NCBI RefSeq assembly: GCF_902806685.2
Contig: NC_048546.1
Coordinates: forward strand, 12,819,891 to 12,883,890
DNA from: Maniola hyperantus
Lineage: Eukaryota; Arthropoda; Insecta; Lepidoptera; Nymphalidae
Length of the DNA stretch: 64,000 nucleotides
Direction of reading: 5' to 3'
Below are positions 24,640 through 33,870 of this stretch, piece after piece. Below the pieces are notes generated by a model. That model saw nothing but the letters and a program-made list of their open reading frames with translations. It was not told the DNA's origin and ran no database searches. Each line of letters begins with the position of its first letter. Positions within the stretch are counted from its first letter, which is position 1. Both the position numbers and the translations under genes were made by a program.

Positions 24640-25145
24640 AAAAAACCGCCCAAGTGTTAGTCAGGCTCGTGCAACGAGGGTTCCGTACCACAGTCGTATT
24701 ATTTCGACATTTTGCACGATAATTCAAAAACTATTATGCATAAAAATAAATAAAAATCTGTTTTAGAATGCACAGGTGAAGCCCTTTCATATTATGATAC
24801 CCACTTGATTATTATAGTTATCTTACTTCGAAAATTGAAGATACTAATTTTTAGTTCATGACCACAATTTAATTTTTTTTGTGTGATGCAACTATAAATT
24901 CACGGTTTTCAGATTTATCCCCTAATGTCTGCTATAAGACCTACCTACCTGCCAAATTTCATGATTCTAGGTCAACGGGAAGTAACCTGTAGGTTTCTTG
25001 ACTAGGTGATATCAAGTGGGGTATTATGTGAAAGGACTTCACTTGTGCATTCTAAAACAGATTTTTATTTATTTTTATGCTTCATAGTTTTTGATTTATC
25101 GTGCAAAATGTCGAAAAAATACGACTGTGGTACGGTGTCCCTGTC
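24640..25145. repeat. two adjoining GGTTCC-family copies in opposite orientation
   Basis: A minus-strand copy (24640-25008, CGCCCAAGTGTTAG to TAGGTTTCTTGAC) is directly followed by a plus-strand 3' half (25010-25145, ATATCAAGTGGGGTATTATG to TACGACTGTGGTACGG). It lies about 500 bases past the Pak3 stop codon. Confidence 0.65.
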
Positions 25146-25204
25146 AATGGAACCCTATGGAAAATAAATGGATATAAAATCAATAAGTAATCATATTAAT
25201 CAAA

Positions 25205-25292
25205 CTAGCTTATACTCGCAACTTCCAGTCCAGTAGTTTGAGCTGTGCGTTGATAGATCAGTCAGTCGCCTTTTCCTTTTATATAATAAATA
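25205..25292 (+). repeat. short copy of the same family
   Basis: An internally deleted copy: TAGCTTATACTCGCAACTTC directly joined to GTAGTTTGAGCTGTGCGTTG and the CCTTTTCCTTTTATATAA tail. Confidence 0.6.
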
Positions 25293-25539
25293 TAGATTCG
25301 TATTCAGTATTTGTTCGTAAAATTGCTAGAGATGTTTTTTTTTTGGAAAACGCAAATTGTATTATTTTTAGTCATAACTCGTGTTATCATCATTCTAGTA
25401 GATACGATATCTACTCCTGATATACGGATACATATATCATGCACTATATCGTAATTTTATAGAAAGGCAATAGTTCCTGTATTACGAAACTTCTTTGATT
25501 CATTGCGACCGTTGCTATCGTTATTTTATTGTTCAACTG

Positions 25540-25600
25540 TGAATTACGAGGTCCTGGGTTCGATTCCCAGGTCGGACCGAAAATAGTTAGGTATTGAATT
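25540..25600 (+). repeat. tRNA T-arm-like SINE remnant
   Basis: GAGGTCCTGGGTTCGATTCC CAGG has a B box and a pairing T-stem, but there is no matching A box or anticodon arm, so it is a SINE relic, not a tRNA gene. Confidence 0.5.
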
Positions 25601-26103
25601 TTTCCACTTTTAGATTAAGTTTTCAGATAATTAAATGGTACTGTTGTGCCACTTTGCTCGACTTGGCGGGGGCACTCTCATGCCCCCAGATAAGATATTG
25701 TTTTTAAGTTTTGTAATACAGGAATTAGTCTTAGTTTAGGGGCACTATAAACTAAATAAAAAGATAAGTGCCTCTTTCTATTTCATTAAGAAAAAGGGCA
25801 ATAAAGGTGTAGTTTTCACTCTTAAGTAACCCTGATTTTACACTACAAAATGTATGTAGTCTGTACAATCTGATGCCATATTAAAAGCTAATTCTTTTGA
25901 ATACAAAACTGAAAGTAAACTAAAGTAATGCTGTCATTTTTGCAACAATCAATGAAGAAAAGGACAACATCATAGCCTTATTTACTTTTGTGTACAAAAG
26001 TATTAGTGACATCATGTAAAATATTTTAAAACTTTGACATATTTGATTTAGTTACTTAAGGATTTATTAATTAATCTGTCCATAATAAGTGATAAATACA
26101 TAC

Positions 26104-26470
26104 CACTTCTGATGTTCACAAACTGTTACTGGTCTTAAGCTAATTTCATCCTTTTCACAATGTTCTTTGCGAATAAGGACTGCTAGCTTTTTGTATTGTA
26201 ATTGAAAGTTGTGTACAAAATAATTGGTAATGTCAAGCAAAACTATTCGATTTCAATGTGACGTCACAGCGACCAAAGAAAAAAGATTTCACTTCTGATG
26301 TTCACAAACTGTTACTGGTCTTAAGCTAATGTCATCCTTTTCACAATGTTCTTTGCGAATAAGGACAGCTAGCTTTTTGTAATGTAATTGAAAGTTGTGT
26401 ACAAAAGAATTGGTAATGTCAAGCAAAACTATTCGATTTCAATGTGATGTCACAGCAACCAAAATAAAAA
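26104..26470 (+). repeat. tandem duplication, 186-bp unit
   Basis: CACTTCTGATGTTCACAAAC starts both units (26104 and 26290). Both contain TTCTTTGCGAATAAGGAC and GTCAAGCAAAACTATTCG. They differ at only a handful of positions, and no reading frame crosses them. Confidence 0.85.
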
Positions 26471-27560
26471 ATTGTTAAACTAGTATTTTTTTACATCTTT
26501 AGGGTGCCTTTCCATTTTTCTGATTGACGGATGACGTCAGAGGTGATTGCGATTGTCACTTTGTAGCTGTCATTTTACCGTAATCGAGTTACAGTTCAGT
26601 TAATCTGAACTGTATCTGCTCCAGTGGAAGGCATTCTTAATTGTGGCCTAGAGTCGAAGTAATTATTCCAATTTGTTATTTTATTTCCCTTTATTAGAAG
26701 ATTGCTTTTGTAAGAAATCTGCGTAGGTAGAACAAAGTACTGTGGAAATAAGATGTCTCAATCAAATATAGACTTTAAACCAATGAAATAAGAACGTTTT
26801 TCGAACAGATTTTCTACTACCACACACACGATCCATCTTAGACCCGATAAGGAATCGATAATTTTGCTTGCAAGTTTGTATTAAGTATTTAAGAATGTAG
26901 TTCGCTTTAACAGTTTACCAAAAACTGTACATAAAAGTATGATAAGTTTTTACCACATGTGGCATTTTTATCTATAAGGACATGTTTAATGCGTACCTAA
27001 ACCTATCTATATCGTCAGATCAAATCCCTAGCCAAGATGCTAGAATCTACAGTGCGACAAGGCTCTCTTGGCACTTCAATGGCATTGACAGGGGGGCGCT
27101 GTTGGAGAACAAAGGCTAAGAATATTCAACGAATATCCAAACAAGAATAAAGGGGACACTTGACAGCAACGTTAGTTCCGATTTTCGCCACGCGCCAAGA
27201 TAGCCTTGTCGCACTGTAATCAAGTTTCAAAATAAAAAGTGTCAAACAACCATAGACAAAGTCAAAGTATTTTTTTACGTCCTTACACAATTTTATCGAC
27301 GATATTACAAAAATAATTTAATGTTAGACACAAAAGTAGATTTTAATTATTGTTCCAACATTCTCTATTTTTTTCTACATTCCTATTCATGACTTTCTAC
27401 AATTTGAAACGACCAAATATTTATTTCTATACTTTTTATACTCTATGCTTTCTAGATGTAAGTAATTAAGACTGTATGAACTAAACTTATGCTCACATTC
27501 TTACCAAATACTTAGGCCCGCTTTGAGTTTCGCAATGGTCAAAGATTTTGATCACAAACC

Positions 27561-27740
27561 TACAGTACCTACGCGGCAAAAAGTAATGTACCTACATCAG
27601 CATTTCGGATGACATTTCGGCTTTGTAGAGCGTTGTCTCTGTCACTCGTTTTGTCAGTTTCAGCGACAAAGACGACGCTCTACCAATCTGCTACCTCCTG
27701 CTAAAGGTCGATGTACAATACTTTCTGCAGCGTACTGTAC
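27561..27740. mobile_element. MITE family P, copy 2
   Basis: TACAGTACCTACGCGGC to GCAGCGTACTGTA, with the GTAGAGCGTTGTCTCTGTC inner arm. Confidence 0.75.
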
Positions 27741-27867
27741 AAAGTCATATAACAAGTTGACACATAGAGCAAATATGGCGAGTGCGTTCTCAAAATGTAT
27801 GCACTATAATATATAGCTTTAGTTATAAACTAGTGAGTGAACGTCTGTGAAACTCAGGCACTGAGAT

Positions 27868-27994
27868 CTATAGAGTGTACTTTGACTTTGCTCAAACTAT
27901 AGTTACTTATGTTAAAACGAGACAGAGTTATTTACTCACATAAATGTGTCTCATTAAGCTCAGCCAAAATTTGCTCTATAGATCTCAGCTATAG
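27868..27994. mobile_element. palindromic MITE family Q, copy 1
   Basis: CTGAGATCTATAGAGTGTAC at the left and its inverse GCTCTATAGATCTCAG at the right, with TTAAAACGAGACAGAG near the centre. Confidence 0.7.
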
Positions 27995-28253
27995 TGGCCC
28001 TACTGTTTCTTTGTAAGTTTCTAGTGAAATTGCAATAACATTACAATTTTATAAAAATGTATTAGATATTAAAAATTGTATTTCACTATGTATTAATTAC
28101 ACTTGTTCTATCCTTATCACTTTTTTAATTGGTGCAATACTTTGTGATTTTTAAAATCATAAACAAAATAAATTATTTTTGATAAATCTGTTTAATTTTT
28201 GTATCAAAGAGGCCATCTTGTTTTAGGTTTTGAAAAATTTAAATTTAAACTTT

Positions 28254-28718
28254 TACCGTGCATTTACATATTCACGATTGCGGTAAGGTTTACTCTCGCC
28301 ATTCGACAAGACGAGATATGAGATGATACGCCAGACCTTTGGTCACATAATCATCTTTTGTCTCAATTATTACAAGATTATGTCATACATATAAAATAAT
28401 TATGTATATAAAATAATTTCATTTCAATTTCATTTTTATGCACTTGTAACGCTGAGAACGCTCATTGAGCGAAAAAAGTTTGCAACGCGTTGTGGTCAGT
28501 GTAAAACAGCCACATCGCGAAATTTGTGTTATGGCACTTATGAAAACGCTCACAATGCGTTGTGGCAATCACAGAAAGACCGCATAGCGAAATTCGTGTC
28601 GTGGCTATCATGCTCTACGACCACAACGTGTTGTGGCATGGCGTTGTGTCGAATACATAATATTAACTATGACGAGTAGTGCAACAGGCAGCGAAGGCGA
28701 ATATGTAAATGCACGGTT
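28254..28718. mobile_element. MITE with ACCGTGCATTTACATATTC inverted ends
   Basis: The left end ACCGTGCATTTACATATTC and right end GAATATGTAAATGCACGGT are perfect inverses. TTA flanks both sides as a possible target duplication. The interior repeats AACGCGTTGTGG / CACAACGTGTTGTGG motifs several times. Confidence 0.75.
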
Positions 28719-28719
28719 A

Positions 28720-29900
28720 ATTATTTTGTAATAATATAAACAATAATTATTAAATAAGTAACTGTAAGATATACTTTTATTTTAGTATTATTTTGTATGA
28801 TGATGTTTTATTTTACTCTTTAAGCAGTAGCCATATTTGAATTAAGATCGTTACGAAATAAATACACTAAATTAGGTAACTTTGCTTTTCTAATGTAACT
28901 TGCCTGTCAAAGTAACATGGGAAAAGCAAAGTTACTCTGATTCATGGCAATGGAATTGGAGTTTAATGGAATACCCTCCACCAAGAGTGCCTGCTTTGAA
29001 TAGTTAGTTATAAAACGTATTGACTATTGTTAGGTTAATGCTACAGACTAAAGAAAAAGACAGACGGAGCCCTTGTAAACAGATGTTCATAAAAGTGAAG
29101 CCAGTTGTTTGTGCGTGCATCTTATTGCGATAAATTGCGTAAGGGTGATATCTACACGTCGAAGAATTCATCAACTTACATTAACATTATTGTAGGTTTT
29201 ATACAAAATAAGTTTGTTGAGTTTGTGTTAATTTGTATATGAAATTCAAATCAAGATATTATTTAACAAACAATATAAAATACTAACAGAACCAAACATT
29301 CGAGACACTTACCTAATTAATCAGCTCCTTATTTTAAATCGGCTTCCTGGACCTGCTTCATATATAGGTATTGGTGTGTTGTCTTGTCTTTTTCCTTTTG
29401 TCTCTGGTTCACGCATCGCCGCACAACGAAAATTGTGTTAACTGTATATTCGAAGCTAGATCGCTTAGTGCATAAGTTTATAATATACACCAATGACACT
29501 TTTTGAACGTTTTATTACTAGAGATTTGCGTATTAAATTATTTTTGTAAATGATGCATATTGTTTTTATCAGCTTATCACAAAATGCTCAACACATCACT
29601 GGTTATACCGTCATTGTGAATTTTAAAGGATTTTGGCGTTTAAACTATCGTGAGTGATTTCCATTATACATAATATATTTCTACGGGGCCCTTTTTCAAG
29701 GGGGTCAATTCGCGCACGCGTCGCGTTTAAGACCATATAGAAAGGATTTTAACTGCACATTTTTACCGGCCAATCACGTTTGTCTCCTTCAAGCTACTTG
29801 AGACTGGCAAAGTGCATTGTGCTGATATGGCTCTGAGAAAAACCACATATTAAGAAAAGAAGAAGAAGAGAGAAGACTTGAATTTGCAAAAATAAATTAT
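28720..29900. other. gene-free stretch between Pak3 and Mtrr
   Basis: It has one short palindrome (GTAACTTTGCTTTTC at about 28878 and inverse at 28920). Nothing else was recognised. Confidence 0.55.
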
Positions 29901-29906
29901 TTTATT
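29901..29906 (-). promoter_or_regulatory. polyadenylation signal AATAAA of Mtrr
   Basis: AATAAA on the minus strand lies 54 bases beyond the Mtrr stop codon. That spacing suits a short 3' UTR. Confidence 0.5.
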
Positions 29907-29959
29907 ACGTAAGTATTTACAATAATTTGCCTATATTTATTTACAATAAGCAATCGTAA

Positions 29960-32900
29960 TTAATTCCATATATCAAGTATATATCTTTTCTCTTTTATCA
30001 TATTTTCTACAAATTCCTCCGCTTCATTTGCCTCGTCGCCATACTTCGCTATACATTGCACGATCGCCTCTCTAACTGATGGTGCCATTTTCTTAATATC
30101 TCCACAAATATACACATAAGCTCCTTGCAGTAATAACTTTGTAAGTTCTTCACCATTCTGTTGTATAGCATCCTGAAATAATGTTAATATTAGATCTACA
30201 TACTTTTTTATTGTTTATATAATAGAGGTTTGCGACAGATTATAATAAAAACAGACAGAAAACATGGTGGTACAGAGAATGAAGTTGATTTAACAAAAAA
30301 GCAATTATTTAACAGAACCAATCTGGACCATGAACTTTATTGTAATGGTTACGTCTGCTTTTTCCTTTTAGTTTGTGATTTCCCTTTTACTCACGGTTGG
30401 GAAAAAACAATTAAAAAAATATTTTTTTATCACAGTATCAAAAACCTATTTAAAACGCTTATTTTAAACATTGCCAACCCTGCTTTTAAGACCATAAGGT
30501 ACTTAATCGAATATGAAATAAAAATCAAAAATTCAATTACCAATACTTAGGCTGAGATATATAGAGCGCACTTTGACTTTGCTCAGACTTAGGATTGAGT
30601 TAAAACGAGACAGATTTATGTGAGAGATAATACATCTGTCTCGTTTTAACTCTGTCCTAAGTCTAAGCAAAGTCAGAGTGCCCTTTATAGATTTCACCTT
30701 AAAAGTACCTAGCACTATTCTAAAATATAAAAAGAACAATTCTTAAATACAAAATCATAAAGATTTAACTTTTTAACTCACCTGTACATAACTATTCTCA
30801 GTGTTGCCACACCTAGAAAACGAGGTTGTCAATTTATTCAGTACCCCATCCAATACAAAATCATTCAATTCTTTCTCATAAATAAAATCTAGCTTTGGTT
30901 CTCTACATCCAAAAAATAACCATGTATAACCCAACTTAATTTCTGGGTTAACTTTGAATAAATGTTTTCTCTCTTCCAAAAATCCTATAAAAGGTGACAC
31001 TCCTGTACCAGGTCCTATTAATATAATAGGCGTTTCCAAATTCTCTGGTAAATAAAAATCATTTATATTCTTTCTTATATAAATGGGAATCTTTCTTTCC
31101 ATATTACATGTATTTATATTCAAATTTTTCATTTCTTCTTCTATACTACTATCATCCTTTATAATAATTCTTTCCAACCATCCTGTAGTCAATCCTTTTC
31201 TATTATTACCAATATCTATAATGGAAAAGCAGATTTTGATAAAACTTTTATCACAATTTGCAATAGAATAAGGTCTTGGTAAGAGACGTGGTAAATGTTC
31301 CAAAATAACTTCCACAGGTGGTTTACATGATGGGAATATAGTAAATATGTCTAGGAGGCATATATGTTTGTTTAATATATGTGTTGTATATGCTACGGCG
31401 CCTTCTTTGCTGCAGAGATATTCGAGGGTCCTTTTCTCCTTGTCATCTTTTGTATGTCTTGAGAGTGTGAGGAGAAAAAGCTGGAAAAGTGAAATGGCAA
31501 GTTGAATTAATAAAATAAATTCTGATGAAAGGCTAAGGATTAGTAAGGACACTTATTAAATTATGCAAAACTAGCTTTCTTGTGACATTCTCCTTTTCTA
31601 TTTGGGGTTTTTTAATCTTGTTTTTTTTTTGATTAAACTTTATAAAGTAGTAAGTAATGGTAGGTTAGTGTCTATTTGTTACTTGAACAGATACCTTGTA
31701 CTGAAGCCACATAGAGCGTTTGTGCACTAAGTCATATCCGATTCGTTTTCGTAAAAAAAAAATCGAATCATTCAAAATGTACGTACGCTTGTGCACTGAT
31801 TTGGTTTGTATTTATACGGATCCGTCAAAATACCAATTTAATGATCACAAGCGTATGTTTTGTATGACGGCCACTTCGAGTTTGCGAAAACTAATACGAA
31901 TGAGTGCATAAAATGTCTGTAGGATACATTTCAGTTTTATGCCTCGAAGGAAGAACTCGGAAAAGCAAGTGAAGATTAATTCGCAATATCTTTCTTTTGA
32001 TCGGTTAAAAATTTTGATAAGTAAAATAATACACAATACCTTTTTTAATACACCCCTCAAATCGACACAATGGGTTAAAACATGTCTCAAAGTAGATTCC
32101 ATGGGCAGATGTGCTGACATTCTGCCACTTTTAAGGCTGCTATCTATACTAAGGACATAGTCACAATCTGCCACATCCTTTAGATTCAAGTGTTCAATAA
32201 GACAATCCACTTCTGATTGAGAATTTTGAGGAATCACCCCTATAGTGTCACCAGGGCGAAATTTTAAATTGCTGCCCTGAAAAGTAATGATAAAAATGTA
32301 TACAAACTAGAGCAAAATGAGTGACAGAGACAACATTTACGAAGCCAAAACCTCTTTCTAAAGGTTCATGTACAATATTTTCTGCCACCTACTGTAGTTA
32401 GATTATCTGAAAAAGTGTAAATCTAATGAGTAATTACAAAGTTTCAACTCAATTAGTTACTATTATCTAACTATGAAAATTTTAATATGCTCTTTAAGGT
32501 TTGAAAAGGTGAAAGCCAAGATTGTACATCCATCTAGTTACTAAATGGCTTGAAATTGCATAACCAACACATTCTACTGATAAGCACTATCAAAACTAAG
32601 CTATACTACCCTCCTTAGTAACGGATAGATACCTTAACATCAAAGGTGCATTCATACACTGCCTTGCAGTTCTCATTGACAGCTGTCAACCTTCTCCAGC
32701 TGCTGACAGGGGCATGAAATATGTCGCTTGCAGCAAAAGGTAATAGTGGCCTCTGCCCTTTATACACTGTCTTACGTTCCTATAAGAAAATCTTCATAAA
32801 CAAACAAACACCATGCTTTTTATTACACTAAAAGTTAGAAATAGACCTTTATAATATTGCAATAGTAATGTTTGCAATTGATTCAATGATAGAGAGAGCC

Positions 32901-33408
32901 AGCGCCTGTTATTTTATATAAGCTGAAAGTTTCTCGCGTATTGTCCCCAACACAGGAAGGAACGCTCGGCGACTATGAAGTTTGGCTTTGGAAGATGTAT
33001 GTAGGCATGTTTTAAATCAATAGCTGAAACACTAGTGCACCTATGTATGCCTAGGTAATCCAAAAGACTCACTCAACTAGATAAAATCTGTTTTATAAAT
33101 GTGTCTTGTATGTTGATTCATCACAATTCTTAGGTTAGACCTTATGATTATCTAGACAAACTTAGATGCACAGGTATTTCGGATTTCAACTTGTGTAATT
33201 AATTGTACTAAAATAGTACTTGTGTGGAATGTGGACATATGTTTTTCTTTTAATACATTATTTCACAATAATAGATAATATTCAAAATACTTACATCAGA
33301 ACTGTGGAAGTTTATTTTTAACGCATTCTCTTTATATGCAGGTAAGTTTAGTACTTTGGTTCCATTCAGAGTTTCAAATAAGTCTAGGAAATTATGATTT
33401 ATAACCAT
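29960..33408 (-). CDS. Mtrr: methionine synthase reductase-like diflavin reductase lacking the FMN domain
   Basis: Five exons on the minus strand (33408-33295, 32779-32633, 32276-32040, 31480-30782, 30172-29960) all join at phase 0 with GT-AG borders and give 469 residues. The order is: FAD-domain entry (RPGDTIGVIPQ, exon 3), connecting region, the FAD motif RPYS (235-238), GLTTGW (262-267), the NADPH motif GPGTGVSPFIGF (322-333), FFGCR (355-359), YVYICGD and the C-terminal DIWN, whose Trp should cover the flavin. The motif set matches vertebrate MTRR better than CPR or NDOR1. MTRR reactivates cobalamin-dependent methionine synthase using NADPH electrons via FAD then FMN. The usual N-terminal flavodoxin (FMN) module is absent: the first exon begins at an ATG with an in-frame TAG 12 bases upstream. 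Either the gene is truncated by evolution, or upstream exons were missed. Confidence 0.85.
30549..30705. mobile_element. palindromic MITE family Q, copy 2, in the last Mtrr intron
   Basis: AGGCTGAGATATATAGAGCG and TTGACTTTGCTCAGACTTAG pair with CTAAGTCTAAGCAAAGTCAG at the right. The hairpin stem ends in TTAAAACGAGACAG and its inverse. Confidence 0.75.
32318..32400. mobile_element. MITE family P, half copy in an Mtrr intron
   Basis: Only the right arm is clear: GAGTGACAGAGACAACATTT to TTTTCTGCCACCTACTGTAG. Confidence 0.6.
33295..33408 (-). CDS. Mtrr: Mtrr putative first coding exon
   Basis: It encodes 38 residues, from MVINHNFLDLFETL to INFHSSD, then donor GTAAGT. An in-frame TAG lies 12 bases before the ATG. 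A TTATTTTTAG tract with a further TTCTAG just upstream could serve as a splice acceptor. If the acceptor is TTCTAG, an upstream exon could still feed into this frame, so the start is not certain. This peptide resembles the linker that precedes the FAD domain in MTRR, not a flavodoxin fold. Confidence 0.65.
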
Positions 33409-33832
33409 TTTTACAATCTAGAACTAAAAATAATTTCAAAAATTGTAACCTAACCTATCAATCCCAATTCACAATCATATGTTATTGGTCTGTGATCAAC
33501 ATGACGTTGAGTGGTATACATATTAATCTATGCGTTGAGTCTTGAGAGGTGGTGATATGTCACAATATGTCATGTTCACCTTGGACACTGACATCGCAAC
33601 AGATTATTTCAGAATACGAGAAAAGAATCTCTGACATAGGTAAAGTATTCTGTACATGTAAAGGCAAGGACAGACTAGCTGACATTATGCACTACGAAGT
33701 CGTTTGAAGTCATTATAATCAGGAGGCACGGGAGTGCCTCCGCCAAGACGAGTCAAACTAAAGGACGGATTTTCATTTTTCACTTGTAATATTTTAAATA
33801 ATAAAATAAAACCAATCTTTTAAATCTCACTC

Positions 33833-33838
33833 TTTATT
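33833..33838 (-). promoter_or_regulatory. polyadenylation signal AATAAA of the secreted-protein gene
   Basis: AATAAA on the minus strand lies 33 bases past the proposed TGA at 33871-33873. It supports the tiny last exon. Confidence 0.5.
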
Positions 33839-33870
33839 ATTTTCTTATTTAAATATTTTCGATTTCTACT

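Noticed and set aside
30230..30550. 106-residue plus-strand open frame
   Set aside because: It lies in an Mtrr intron, has no family signature and AT-rich composition, and overlaps a MITE end.
31845..32237. Single-exon 130-residue minus-strand protein starting at GTG
   Set aside because: Only its first part is coding, as Mtrr exon 3 (32276-32040); the rest is intron read-through.
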